Under the pieces are notes generated by a model. The model did no database searches. It saw only the letters and a program-made list of their open reading frames with translations, and was not told the origin of the DNA. Shown here in pieces: positions 1 to 8,578 of a stretch of 64,000 nt of DNA. This DNA comes from Planctomycetota bacterium. GTDB lineage: Bacteria > Planctomycetota > UBA1135 > JACQFD01. The position numbers and the translations under genes are program-made. Position 1 is the stretch's first letter. Each line of letters begins with the position of its first letter. The stretch spans positions 62,001 through 126,000 of the forward strand of contig JAEUHX010000073.1 in assembly GCA_016792805.1 (NCBI GenBank), given 5' to 3'.

Positions 1-63
1 AGCATCGGAGCTGCCGTGGTCCTTGGTCAAACGCTGCTTGTCGGCGGGGGGCGCCGTCGCTAG
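1..63 (+). CDS. C-terminal tail of an upstream gene (partial, unknown)
   Basis: Reading frame 1 is open from the window edge to a TAG at 61-63 and gives about 20 residues, ending in a hydrophobic stretch (AAVVLGQTLLVGG) followed by three arginines. Codon third positions are mixed rather than strongly GC-rich. It may be the end of a gene upstream of the ATP synthase operon, but it is too short to identify and could be non-coding. Confidence 0.3.
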   Translation, partial: SIGAAVVLGQTLLVGGGRRR

Positions 64-252
64 CTTCTTCGCCTCGATTTTCCGAAGGCAGCCTCCGCAC
101 GTGCCCCTGCGGCTGCTCCGGCTCTCGAGCGCGACCCCCTTTGATTCTGTTGGAGCTGGGTAGCGCTCCGGAGGCGGGAGCGCCCCGGAGAGCGACGACG
201 GTGGTGTGGCTTCGGCTGTTCTTTTTGTGAGCCGTTCGACCTGTCGATTTCC

Positions 253-642
253 GTGAGCTCCCACACTCCCTCCGCGCCGGGTCCGGACGCCCATCCGGGC
301 GGATCGGATCCCGGTGACTCGAAGGCGCCCGCTGTTCCTTCGAAGTCCTCGGGGACTTCGAAGTCCGTCGGCGCGAGCCCTAGGGGAGAGCGCGATTCCG
401 CGCCGAGCCAGATGGGTGAGCACCTGACCGCCGGGCTTCAATTCGGCGCGACGTTCATCCTGTTTGCCGCCGGCGGGTACTGGCTCGATTCCAAGCTCGG
501 AACTCTCCCTTGGTGTCTTGTGGTTTGTTCATTTCTTGGCTTTGCCGGTGCATTGATTTCCCTGGTACGTCGCGTGGATGGCGGCGCCGGGAAGGACCGA
601 CCTCGCCGAGAGGAATCAACCCGGCGCTCTAAGGAATCCTGA
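253..642 (+). CDS. AtpZ/AtpI-family ATP synthase accessory protein
   Basis: The 129-residue product has a low-complexity Ser/Pro-rich N-terminal half (about 1-50). Two membrane segments follow (about 62-80 and 86-105), separated by a short loop with the GGYWLDSKLGT signature of the AtpZ/AtpI (ATPase gene 1) family. These small membrane proteins lead many F-type ATP synthase operons and are linked to Fo assembly or Mg2+ supply. The C terminus is Arg/Lys-rich and probably cytoplasmic. A GTG at 253 is the start used. The gene lies first in an operon in which all eight ATPase structural genes follow in order, which supports the call. The long disordered N terminus is unusual for the family. Confidence 0.8.
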   Translation: MSSHTPSAPGPDAHPGGSDPGDSKAPAVPSKSSGTSKSVGASPRGERDSAPSQMGEHLTAGLQFGATFILFAAGGYWLDSKLGTLPWCLVVCSFLGFAGALISLVRRVDGGAGKDRPRREESTRRSKES

Positions 643-653
643 GACAGTCCTTT

Positions 654-689
654 CTCGAGGATCTCGAGGATCTCGACGATCTCGAGGAG
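654..689. repeat. Four-copy 9-bp tandem repeat (ctcgaggat)
   Basis: Four adjacent copies of ctcgaggat occupy 654-662, 663-671, 672-680 and 681-689, with one base changed in the third copy and one at the end of the fourth. The block lies in the 87-bp gap between the two AtpI-type genes. Its role is unknown; each unit is close to a short palindrome (ctcgag). Confidence 0.85.
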
Positions 690-729
690 CCCATCGGTCG
701 GTAAGACTGAGACCTCGAAAAGTGCATCG

Positions 730-1119
730 ATGAATCGGCCAATCCTCCGGGTCGTTGCCGGAATGGTTCTCGCCCTGCTGGCAACAGCGGGCGGGGCCCT
801 TGCGTTCGGCCTGGAAGTGGGTCCCGAAACGCCGCGAATCGTCCGATCGATCTGGCTCGGGGGGCTCCTCGGGCTCGCGATCGCTGCAGTCTCTGTTGGC
901 TCACAAGTTGCCTTTACGATGCGCCGTCCGACCTCCAATGCCTCTTTCGGGGCGATGGTCGGGGGTTTTTTTGCGAAAGGCCTCGCGCTCCTCGCGGGAG
1001 TTTTCGTGCTGCATGGAACGGGCTGGGGTCACCCCGCGGCGTTCGGTGTGGCGCTGCTGGTGAGTGCCGGCTTGGTCACCGCTTTTGGCCTCTCGGCTCT
1101 GGCGACGTCGCGCCGGTAA
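730..1119 (+). CDS. AtpI-like four-helix membrane protein of the ATP synthase operon
   Basis: The 129-residue product is almost entirely hydrophobic. Likely membrane helices lie at about 5-25, 40-58, 72-97 and 102-122. This matches the size and topology of the second AtpI-type protein often found between atpZ and atpB. Its likely role is Fo assembly or ion supply, inferred from position and shape rather than a diagnostic motif. It is 87 bp downstream of the first AtpI/AtpZ gene and 155 bp upstream of atpB. The start is ATG 730 with no clear Shine-Dalgarno. Confidence 0.7.
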   Translation: MNRPILRVVAGMVLALLATAGGALAFGLEVGPETPRIVRSIWLGGLLGLAIAAVSVGSQVAFTMRRPTSNASFGAMVGGFFAKGLALLAGVFVLHGTGWGHPAAFGVALLVSAGLVTAFGLSALATSRR

Positions 1120-1274
1120 GGCGCCGCTCTTGAGCTGGCTTCGCATCGGATTGGCTTCTGCTCTCAGCTGCAGTTGCTTACAGATTCCCATTTCAGTGGT
1201 TCTCGATCGGTTCCCATTCGCACAGATCCCGAATTCCCCAGCCCTCCGCTCCTAGCCTCTAGCCTCGAGTTCCC

Positions 1275-2183
1275 TTGTCCCTCCTGAACCACCTTCTGAG
1301 CTTCGCTCTCCAGGGCGCGGCCGCCGCCGAGCATGCCTCGGGTGCGGCGCAGCATGGGGCGGATGCGCATGCGGGCCCGCCGTCGGGCGGAGAGATCTTC
1401 ACACATCTCTACCACCACGTGCTGCCGGAGCGCGAGTTCTACGGAATGCATCTGCCGGAGCTGAAGGTCGCCGGATATGTACTCCCGATTTGGAATCTCC
1501 AGATCTATCAGGTCCTGGCGGTAGTCCTGGTGCTGGGTCTGTTCCTCTGGGCGATGTCGGGGCTCAAGTCGGGGCGCCCGAACCGCGTGCAGCGGACGCT
1601 GATCGGATTTGTGCTGTGGATTCGCGACGAGATGGCGGTGCCGGTTCTCGGCCACCACCACGCGCACGCACTGCTGCCCTACTTCCTGACGGTCTTCTTT
1701 TTCATTGCCGCGAGCAACCTGATGGGGCTCTTCCCGTTTGGGTCGACGTCGACGGCCTGCATTTATGTGACCGGCGGCTGGGCCATCACGACGCTCGCGA
1801 TGATGATCGGCGGGGGAATGATCGCCAACGGCCCGGTCAAGTTCTGGCTCGGCCTCGTGCCGCACGGCATTCCGGCCTTTTTGTGGCCATTGATGTTCAT
1901 CGTCGAAGTGATCGGCCTCCTCGTGAAGCCGTTCTCTCTCACGATTCGTCTCTTTGCCAACATGACGGCCGGGCATCTCGTGGTGCTCTCCCTCATGGGG
2001 CTCATTTTCTACTTTGGCCAGGAGTCGCTGATCGGGAAGGCGGCCTATGCGGTGGCGCCGGGCGCGCTCGCATTCGCGGTCTTCATCATGATCATTGAGT
2101 CCTTCGTGGCGCTCCTCCAGGCCTACATCTTCACTCTGCTTTCGATGCTCTTCGTGGGAGCTTCGCTGCACCCCGAGCACTAA
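1275..2183 (+). CDS. atpB: ATP synthase Fo subunit a
   Basis: The 302-residue protein forms the stator half of the ion channel in the membrane Fo sector. It has a His-rich N terminus before the first helix and multiple membrane helices. The family signature KPFSLTIRLFANMTAGHLV contains the essential arginine that faces the c-ring carboxylate. The C-terminal helix (ESFVALLQAYIFTLLSMLFV) is also typical. The start used is TTG 1275, because no upstream ATG is in frame; the preceding 155 bp hold no gene. It is the first structural gene of the atp operon and is followed by atpE. Confidence 0.95.
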   Translation: MSLLNHLLSFALQGAAAAEHASGAAQHGADAHAGPPSGGEIFTHLYHHVLPEREFYGMHLPELKVAGYVLPIWNLQIYQVLAVVLVLGLFLWAMSGLKSGRPNRVQRTLIGFVLWIRDEMAVPVLGHHHAHALLPYFLTVFFFIAASNLMGLFPFGSTSTACIYVTGGWAITTLAMMIGGGMIANGPVKFWLGLVPHGIPAFLWPLMFIVEVIGLLVKPFSLTIRLFANMTAGHLVVLSLMGLIFYFGQESLIGKAAYAVAPGALAFAVFIMIIESFVALLQAYIFTLLSMLFVGASLHPEH

Positions 2184-2325
2184 TCGCCGAACACGCATCG
2201 CGCCAGGCCGATCTCTCGCTCGCCCCGGTCCGTCGAAAGCTACAGAACTCGATCTCGATTCTTCTCTTCTTCTTACTTCTCACTTTTTCCACCTCTTCTC
2301 TCGACTCGACTCGAAAGGACTTCGA

Positions 2326-2577
2326 ATGCTGCCTGCCTACTTCGCAGAAGCTGGGATCAACTTCGCTCACCTCGCTGCCGGCATCGGTGCGGGCGTCGCC
2401 GTGATCGGCGCTGGCCTTGGCATCGGCAAGATCGGCACGTCGCAGGCCGAGGGCGTCGCGCGCCAGCCGGAGGCGGCCAAGGACATCCGCGGCGGCTCGC
2501 TGATTCTCGCGGCCATGATCGAGGGCGCCGCCCTGTTCGGCATCCTCGTGACGCTCCTCCTCAGCCTCAAGAAGTAA
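2326..2577 (+). CDS. atpE: ATP synthase Fo subunit c
   Basis: This 83-residue two-helix proteolipid forms the rotating c-ring. Helix 1 is very Gly/Ala-rich, the polar loop carries the ARQPEA motif, and helix 2 holds the ion-binding glutamate in AAMIEGAALFG. The Ser/Thr and Tyr that accompany this glutamate in Na+-type rings are absent, so a proton ring is the best inference. The start at ATG 2326 is fixed by a good Shine-Dalgarno (AAAGGA, 2313-2320 region) and by family length; the frame is open further upstream but that part is non-homologous. atpF starts 4 bp after the stop. Confidence 0.96.
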   Translation: MLPAYFAEAGINFAHLAAGIGAGVAVIGAGLGIGKIGTSQAEGVARQPEAAKDIRGGSLILAAMIEGAALFGILVTLLLSLKK

Positions 2578-2581
2578 GCGC

Positions 2582-3214
2582 ATGCTTTCCGTTCTCGCCC
2601 TGATGCCGGCTTCGCTCGCGGTTTCGTCCGCGGCGTGGGCCGCGCCTGCAGCGGCGTCGATCGGCTCGCCTGCTTCGATCCCCATGGTGGGATTCCGATT
2701 CGAAGGGGGCGGCTTCGACCCGCTCAGCCTCTCCTTCGGCTCGAACACCTTCTGGACGCTGGTCATCTTCCTCCTGGCGCTTCCCGTGATGTGGAAGATG
2801 GTCTGGGGGCCGATGGCGCACGCGCTCGAGGAGCGCGACAAGAAGGCGGAGGAGGCCGTTCACGCGGCTGAGGCCGCAAAAGCGGCCGCCGAGAAGGCGC
2901 AGTCCGAGATGGAGCGCCGCCTCGCTGAGGCACAGAAGCAGCTTGCCAAGGAGATCGCCGATGCGCGCGCCATGGGAGAGCGTCAGGGACAGGAAGCCCT
3001 CGCTCAGGCCCAGCAGCAAGCTCAACAATTGCTGGAGCGCGCGAAGGCAGAGATCGAGCGCGAGCGCATGAAGGCGCTCTCGGAGATTCGCGAGACGGTG
3101 GTCGAGCTGTCGCTCGACGCCGCGACGCGGGTCGTCGGGCGCTCGGTGGGTGACGACGATCAGCGCCGGTTCGTTCGCGACTTCGTCGCGAGCGCGAGCG
3201 GTGGAGGCCGCTAA
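2582..3214 (+). CDS. atpF: ATP synthase Fo subunit b with signal-peptide-like N terminus
   Basis: The 210-residue protein is the peripheral stalk linking Fo to F1. The membrane helix typical of subunit b is at about 58-78. The long Ala/Glu/Lys/Gln-rich coiled coil follows at about 82-175. Before it there is an extra N terminus of about 55 residues that begins with a hydrophobic segment ending in Ala-X-Ala (1-22), like a cleavable signal peptide. Such an extension is known in planctomycete and some other b subunits and would place the N terminus outside the cytoplasm. The stop is 27 bp before atpH. Confidence 0.94.
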   Translation: MLSVLALMPASLAVSSAAWAAPAAASIGSPASIPMVGFRFEGGGFDPLSLSFGSNTFWTLVIFLLALPVMWKMVWGPMAHALEERDKKAEEAVHAAEAAKAAAEKAQSEMERRLAEAQKQLAKEIADARAMGERQGQEALAQAQQQAQQLLERAKAEIERERMKALSEIRETVVELSLDAATRVVGRSVGDDDQRRFVRDFVASASGGGR

Positions 3215-3241
3215 GCCGGGGTTCTCTCGGCTGCCGTTTCC

Positions 3242-3793
3242 ATGCTCGCACCCGTCGTTTCCAAGCGTTACGCCGAAGCCCTGTTTGCTGCGGCGCAGGA
3301 CGCCCGGCTCGTGACCGAAGTGGAGAGCGACCTCATGGCGCTCGCCACGGGGGTCCGCGAGCCGGCGATCGCTGCGGCGCTTCGCAATCCGACTCTGGAT
3401 GCGAAGACACAAAAAGCGACGGTCCTCGGAGCGGTCGACGCGCGCCTGCGCACGAATCTCGTGCGCAACGTGATCGCGCTCGCGATCGACCGGCGCCGCG
3501 CCGAAATGTTGTTTTCGCTGGCCGATGCCTACCACCGCCTCGCCCTTGAATCTCGAGGAGAGGCGGAGGGCGTCGTCGAGTCGGCGAAGGCGCTCTCGGA
3601 AGCGGAGATGCGAGACATCGAAGCGACTCTGTCGAAGGCGACGGGCAAGCGCGTGCGGCTCCAGGCCCACGTGCGTCCGGAGCTCCTCGGCGGGCTTCGC
3701 GCGACGGTCGGCAGCCTTCGCTACGACTCCACGGCCAAGACGCGTCTCGCCGAGCTGCGCGAAAAGCTCCTCTCGGCGCGCATCGAAGGCTGA
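3242..3793 (+). CDS. atpH: ATP synthase F1 subunit delta
   Basis: The 183-residue protein is the cap joining the peripheral stalk to the top of F1 (OSCP homologue). It starts with the family pattern of a helical N domain (SKRYAEALFAAAQD). It ends with the conserved C-terminal portion that includes LLGGLRATVGSLRYDSTAKTRL. Length is normal. It sits in the standard place between atpF and atpA; the 132-bp gap to atpA holds no gene. Confidence 0.95.
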   Translation: MLAPVVSKRYAEALFAAAQDARLVTEVESDLMALATGVREPAIAAALRNPTLDAKTQKATVLGAVDARLRTNLVRNVIALAIDRRRAEMLFSLADAYHRLALESRGEAEGVVESAKALSEAEMRDIEATLSKATGKRVRLQAHVRPELLGGLRATVGSLRYDSTAKTRLAELREKLLSARIEG

Positions 3794-3925
3794 TGAGATC
3801 TCGGACCGGTTGCGCGACGGCGCCATGCGCCCCGCGGATCGCAAGCCGAGTACACACATTCATTATTACTTTTCCTGCACAATTGAGCCGCCCTTGCCCG
3901 GAGCACGTCTCCGGGCCCGTTGACA

Positions 3926-5500
3926 ATGGTTGATCTCCGTCCCGCTGAAGTTCGCTCGGTTCTCAAGAAAGAGATCGAGGGCTATCAGGGCAAAGTCGGC
4001 GTCGAGAGCGTGGGCACCGTCCTCCAAGTGGGCGACGGCGTCGCGCGAATCTATGGCCTCGACAACTGTCAGATGTCGGAGCTTCTCGACTTCGGCAACG
4101 GTGTCTACGGCATCGCCCTGAACCTCGAAGAGGATTCGGTCGGCGCCGTGCTCCTCGGCTCCGATGAAGGCATCCGCGAAGGCGACACGGTCCGCTCGAC
4201 GGGCCGCGTCATCTCGGTGCCCGTGGGCGAGGCGCTCGTCGGCCGCGTGGTCGATTCGCTTGGCCGTCCGATCGATGGACGCGGGCCGGTCGATCTCAAA
4301 GATTACATGCCGATCGAAGGGCGCGCGGCCAACGTCGTGGAGCGCGAGCCGGTGAAGCAGCCGGTGCAGACCGGCATCAAGGCGGTCGACGCCATGATTC
4401 CGATCGGCCGCGGCCAGCGCGAGCTCATCATTGGCGACCGCCAGACGGGCAAGACGGCGCTGATCGTCGATACGTTCATTTCACAGAAAAACACCGGCGG
4501 CGGAGATCCGAAGAATCCCGACCAGGTGATTTGTGTGTATGTGGCGGTCGGCCAGAAGCAGTCGACGATCAAGGACGTCGTGGTGAAGCTGCAGGAAAAC
4601 GGCGCACTTCCGTACACGATTGTCGTGTCGGCGCCGGCAGGTGCCGAGGCGTCGATGCAATATATCGCCCCCTATGCCGGCGTGACGATGGCGGAGTATT
4701 TCGCCTTCCGCGGCCGACATGTGGTGATTGCGTACGACGACCTCTACAAGCACGCGCTCGCGTATCGCCAGATGTCGCTTTTGTTGCGCCGCCCGCCGGG
4801 TCGCGAGGCGTTCCCGGGCGACGTGTTCAATCTTCACAGCCGTCTCCTCGAGCGCGCGTGCAAGCTCAGCAAGCGCGCCCACGAGTTCAATCCCAAGCAA
4901 TACAAGGCCGGTGGCGGCTCGATTACGGCGCTGCCGGTCGTCGAGACGCAGGAAGGCGACGTGTCGGCGTACATCCCGACGAACGTGATCTCGATCACCG
5001 ACGGCCAGATCTTCCTTGAGGCGGATCTGTTCTATTCCGGCGTGCGCCCTGCGGTGAACGTCGGTATCTCGGTGTCGCGCGTGGGCGGATCGGCCCAGGT
5101 GCCGGTGATGAAGAAAGTCGCCGGAACCATCAAGCTCGACCTCGCGCAGTACCGCGAGCTGGCGGCATTCGCACAATTCGGATCCGACCTCGACAAGGCG
5201 ACGCAGCGCCAGCTCACGCGCGGCGAGCGTCTCGTGGAGCTCCTGAAGCAGGGGCAGTACCGCCCGGTGGCGGTCGGCGAGCAAATTGTGACGATCTACG
5301 CCGGCTCGACGATGGGCGCCTTCGACGATCTGCCGAAGTCGGCAGTTCGCGGATTCGAAGAGCATCTGTTGCAAGTCGCGCGCACGAAGTACGCCGAGCT
5401 GCTGAAGAAGCTCCCGACCGAGAAGAAGCTCACAGAAGAGCTGGAAGCTCAGATCAAGGTCTGCGTCGAGGACGCCAAGAAGTCGTTCTCGAGCAAGTAG
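3926..5500 (+). CDS. atpA: ATP synthase F1 subunit alpha
   Basis: The 524-residue protein is the non-catalytic nucleotide-binding subunit of F1. The Walker A motif is GDRQTGKTA (about 170) and the family segments for the beta-barrel, nucleotide-binding and C-terminal helical domains are all present. ATG 3926 is chosen over the TTG two codons upstream at 3920 because it gives the usual start (MVDLRPAEV). No Shine-Dalgarno is seen. The length is close to other bacterial alphas. It is followed 36 bp later by atpG. Confidence 0.97.
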   Translation: MVDLRPAEVRSVLKKEIEGYQGKVGVESVGTVLQVGDGVARIYGLDNCQMSELLDFGNGVYGIALNLEEDSVGAVLLGSDEGIREGDTVRSTGRVISVPVGEALVGRVVDSLGRPIDGRGPVDLKDYMPIEGRAANVVEREPVKQPVQTGIKAVDAMIPIGRGQRELIIGDRQTGKTALIVDTFISQKNTGGGDPKNPDQVICVYVAVGQKQSTIKDVVVKLQENGALPYTIVVSAPAGAEASMQYIAPYAGVTMAEYFAFRGRHVVIAYDDLYKHALAYRQMSLLLRRPPGREAFPGDVFNLHSRLLERACKLSKRAHEFNPKQYKAGGGSITALPVVETQEGDVSAYIPTNVISITDGQIFLEADLFYSGVRPAVNVGISVSRVGGSAQVPVMKKVAGTIKLDLAQYRELAAFAQFGSDLDKATQRQLTRGERLVELLKQGQYRPVAVGEQIVTIYAGSTMGAFDDLPKSAVRGFEEHLLQVARTKYAELLKKLPTEKKLTEELEAQIKVCVEDAKKSFSSK

Positions 5501-5536
5501 CGCAGGCTCCAACCCTCATCGAGCTTACAAAACGCG

Positions 5537-6439
5537 ATGGCTTCGCTCCGCGACATCCGACGACGCATCAAAAGCGTCAGCAGCATCAAGCAGATCACGC
5601 GCGCCATGGAAATGGTGGCGACGACCAAGCTTCGTCGCTTCCAGGGCCGGGCGCAGGCGTCGCGCCCGTTTGCCAACCAGATCGAGGCGATCGTCGGCAA
5701 GCTCGCCGCCGTGGCGCCCGAGGGCTCGTCGCGCCTGCTTCAGCAGGGCGCGAAGGACGCTCCCGTCGGAATTGTGGTGGTGACTTCGGACCGCGGCCTC
5801 TGCGGAGCTTACAACACCAATCTTCTCGCCTCGCTGCACCGCTACCTCGAGTCTCGGGGTTTCGAGACCAAGGGTGCGGGACCCGCGTCGCCGAAGAATG
5901 TGCGCCTCTATGTGTTCGGTAAGAAAGGCTACATGTACCTTTCGAAGCGCGGATACGAGGTGGCGCGCTATTTCGCCGAGCCGCCGCTCGAGAAGTTCAG
6001 CTATCAAGACGTGCGCGTCGCGGCGAAGCAGCTGGTGAAGGATTTTGAAGCTGGAGCCATCTCCGAGCTGCAGATCCTGTCGACTCGGTTCGAGTCGATG
6101 GTGACCTACAAGCCGGGGCGCGCGCAGTGGCTGCCGGTGGAGCCGCCGAAGGCTGCGGCCGGCGCTGGCGGCGAAGCAACGCTCGATGCCATCGTCGAGC
6201 CCAATGTGCAATTCCTCCTCGACAAGCTCGTCCCGAAGTACCTCGAGATGAAGCTCTGGAACCTGCTGCTCGAGGCGCTCACCTCCGAGTACGCAAGCCG
6301 CCGCGTGTCGATGAAGAATGCAACCGATGCGGCCGAAGAGATGCGCTACTCGCTGCTGCGCACCTACAACCGCGCGCGCCAGGAAAACATTACAAAGCAG
6401 CTCCTCGAGATCGTCGGCGGCGCCGAGGCGCTGCGGTAA
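5537..6439 (+). CDS. atpG: ATP synthase F1 subunit gamma
   Basis: The 300-residue protein is the central rotor shaft of F1. The N-terminal helix begins MASLRDIRRRIKSVSSIKQITRAMEMV and the C-terminal helix has NATDAAEEM followed by TYNRARQENITKQLLEIVGGAEAL; both are hallmarks of gamma and pair as the coiled coil. The central Rossmann-like part carries the conserved SDRGLCGAYN segment. An insert rich in Ala/Gly/Pro (about 200-215) is modestly longer than in the E. coli protein. It lies between atpA and atpD, as usual. Confidence 0.97.
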   Translation: MASLRDIRRRIKSVSSIKQITRAMEMVATTKLRRFQGRAQASRPFANQIEAIVGKLAAVAPEGSSRLLQQGAKDAPVGIVVVTSDRGLCGAYNTNLLASLHRYLESRGFETKGAGPASPKNVRLYVFGKKGYMYLSKRGYEVARYFAEPPLEKFSYQDVRVAAKQLVKDFEAGAISELQILSTRFESMVTYKPGRAQWLPVEPPKAAAGAGGEATLDAIVEPNVQFLLDKLVPKYLEMKLWNLLLEALTSEYASRRVSMKNATDAAEEMRYSLLRTYNRARQENITKQLLEIVGGAEALR

Positions 6440-6508
6440 TCTCCGGGGCAAGCAACCGAATATCTCTCAACGAATACGATCTGATCGGAAACCATTTGTA
6501 GCAATCCT

Positions 6509-7978
6509 GTGACTACCTCCACTGCCCAGAACGTTGGCAAGATCACTCAGGTCATCGGCGCCGTCGTCGACGTCGCCTTCCCCGAGAAGCTGCCGCCGAT
6601 CAACTCGGCGATCGCGGTGAAGGACGAGGGGCGTGGAATCGATCTGATTCTTGAGGTTGCCCAGCACCTCGGAAACGACCGCGTTCGCTGCGTTTCGATG
6701 GCGTCGACCGACGGCCTCGTGCGCGGAATGGCGGCCATCGACACCGGCGCACCGATTTCGGTGCCGGTCGGAGCCGCGACCCAGGGACGCCTCTTCGATC
6801 TGCTCGGCAACGCGCTCGACAGCGACGCGGAGCCGGTCGGCAAGCCCGGCGCCAAGATGGGCCCGGTCGACCGCAGCAAGCTCTGGCCGATCCATCGCAC
6901 GGCGCCGAGCTTCGAGGATCAGCAGCCGATCACACAAATCTTCGAGACGGGCATCAAGGTCGTCGATCTCCTCTGCCCGTTCGCCAAGGGAGGCAAAATT
7001 GGTCTCTTCGGCGGCGCCGGCGTGGGCAAGACGGTGCTCATCCAGGAGCTGATCCGCATCACGGCGGTGGAGAAGGGCGGCTTCTCCGTGTTCTGTGGTG
7101 TTGGCGAGCGCACGCGCGAGGGCAACGACCTCTGGCTCGAAATGCGCGAGGCCGAGTTCAAGCGCCCCGATGGCACAAAAGCGGCCGTGATTGATAACGC
7201 CGTGCTCGTGTTCGGACAGATGAATGAGCCGCCCGGCGCGCGTCTGCGCGTGGCGCTCACCGGTCTCACGATGGCTGAGTATTTCCGCGATTCGGAAGGC
7301 AAGGACGTGCTTCTGTTCGTGGATAACATTTTCCGATTCGTGCAGGCGGGATCCGAGGTGTCGGCGCTCCTCGGCCGTATGCCGAGCGCCGTGGGCTACC
7401 AGCCGACCATGGCGTCGGAAATGGGCGACCTCCAGGAGCGCATCACGTCGACGAAGAAGGGATCTGTGACTTCGATGCAGGCGGTGTACGTGCCTGCCGA
7501 CGACTTCACCGATCCGGCGCCCGTTGCCACCTTCGCTCACCTCGACTCGACGATTCTGTTGGATCGCGGCATCTCGGAACTCGGAATCTATCCGGCGGTG
7601 CACCCGCTCAAGAGCGCGAGCCGCATGCTCGATCCGAACGTGGTCGGCGAGGAACATTACAAAGTCGCGCGCGAGGTGCAGCGCGTTCTGCAGCGCTACC
7701 AAGACCTGCGCGACATTATTGCGATTCTCGGAATGGAGGAGCTCTCCGACGAGGACAAGCTCGTCGTGGCGCGCGCGCGCCGCATCCAGAAGTTCCTCTC
7801 GCAGCCGTTCTTCGTGGCCGAGCAGTTCACCGGTCTCCAGGGCCAGTTCGTGCCTGCGAAAGACACGGTGCGCTCGTTCAAGGAGATCCTCGAAGGGAAG
7901 CACGATTCGCTGCCCGAGAACGCCTTCTACCTGGTCGGCTCCATTGAGCAGGCTGTGGAGAAGGCCAAGAAGATGTAA
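6509..7978 (+). CDS. atpD: ATP synthase F1 subunit beta
   Basis: The 489-residue protein is the catalytic subunit of F1. The Walker A motif GGAGVGKTV (about 170) and the catalytic GERTREGNDL segment are present. The DNIFRFVQAGSEVSALLGRMPS region and the DELSEEDK-like C-terminal region (EELSDEDKLVVARARRIQKFLSQPF) are also intact. The start is GTG 6509, giving MTTSTAQNVGKITQVIGAVVDV, the usual N terminus. atpC begins 18 bp after the stop. Confidence 0.98.
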   Translation: MTTSTAQNVGKITQVIGAVVDVAFPEKLPPINSAIAVKDEGRGIDLILEVAQHLGNDRVRCVSMASTDGLVRGMAAIDTGAPISVPVGAATQGRLFDLLGNALDSDAEPVGKPGAKMGPVDRSKLWPIHRTAPSFEDQQPITQIFETGIKVVDLLCPFAKGGKIGLFGGAGVGKTVLIQELIRITAVEKGGFSVFCGVGERTREGNDLWLEMREAEFKRPDGTKAAVIDNAVLVFGQMNEPPGARLRVALTGLTMAEYFRDSEGKDVLLFVDNIFRFVQAGSEVSALLGRMPSAVGYQPTMASEMGDLQERITSTKKGSVTSMQAVYVPADDFTDPAPVATFAHLDSTILLDRGISELGIYPAVHPLKSASRMLDPNVVGEEHYKVAREVQRVLQRYQDLRDIIAILGMEELSDEDKLVVARARRIQKFLSQPFFVAEQFTGLQGQFVPAKDTVRSFKEILEGKHDSLPENAFYLVGSIEQAVEKAKKM

Positions 7979-7996
7979 CGAGGCGGGGATCCCACC

Positions 7997-8401
7997 GTGC
8001 GATTGCTCGTCATTACTCCCGAGAAAGTGGTCCTCGACCGCGAGGTCGATTCGGTCCGCATTCCCGGAACGGAAGGCTCCTTTGGAGTCTTGAGCCACCA
8101 CGCGCCGCTGCTCGCGGCCGTGGAGCCCGGAGAATTGACGGTCACAGAAAAGGGAGGAAATCACACCTCCTTCTTCGTGGCCGACGGCTTCGTGGAAGTC
8201 GGCAAGAACGTCGTGCGCCTCGTGGTCGATTCCGGTGAGCCCGTCACCGACATCGATCTGAAGCGCGCGGAGGAATCGGAGAAGCGCGCGCGTGAGCGCC
8301 TCGCGGCGCGCGTGAAGACCGACATCGACTTGCCGCGCGCCGAGGGCGCGCTGCGCCGAGCGCTCCAGCGCACGAAGCTCGCCCGCAAGTACCGGATGTA
8401 G
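7997..8401 (+). CDS. atpC: ATP synthase F1 subunit epsilon
   Basis: The 134-residue protein is the rotor subunit at the foot of gamma and an inhibitor of ATP hydrolysis. The N-terminal beta-sandwich has the family motif GTEGSFGVLSHHAPLL. The C-terminal helical hairpin is present (about 90-134, ending with an Arg/Ala-rich helix). The start is GTG 7997. It is the last gene of the atp operon; the next gene is 177 bp downstream and functionally unrelated. Confidence 0.96.
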   Translation: MRLLVITPEKVVLDREVDSVRIPGTEGSFGVLSHHAPLLAAVEPGELTVTEKGGNHTSFFVADGFVEVGKNVVRLVVDSGEPVTDIDLKRAEESEKRARERLAARVKTDIDLPRAEGALRRALQRTKLARKYRM

Positions 8402-8443
8402 CGCCGCGTGGCGCGGGCCGCGCGGCATGGGCACGGTGCGTCC

Positions 8444-8482
8444 TGCGGGTGCGCCCTGCGGGTGCGCCCTGCGCGTGGGTGC
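8444..8482. repeat. 13-bp tandem repeat (tgcgggtgcgccc), about 2.5 copies
   Basis: Two perfect adjacent copies occupy 8444-8456 and 8457-8469, followed by a degenerate partial third copy. They lie in the 177-bp gap after atpC, before a lipoprotein gene. No function is evident. Confidence 0.7.
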
Positions 8483-8578
8483 GCGGGCATCGAGGTGGCG
8501 CAGGTCGCGCAAAGCCCCTCTGGTAACCGGAGGCGCGAGGTGGCATCCAAGGGGCTGTCTCCTACGAACAGATCTCCC

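Noticed and set aside
1164..2198. A 344-codon minus-strand frame opposite atpB
   Set aside because: The product is dominated by His, Arg and Glu and mirrors the codon bias of atpB; no membrane segment or motif is present.
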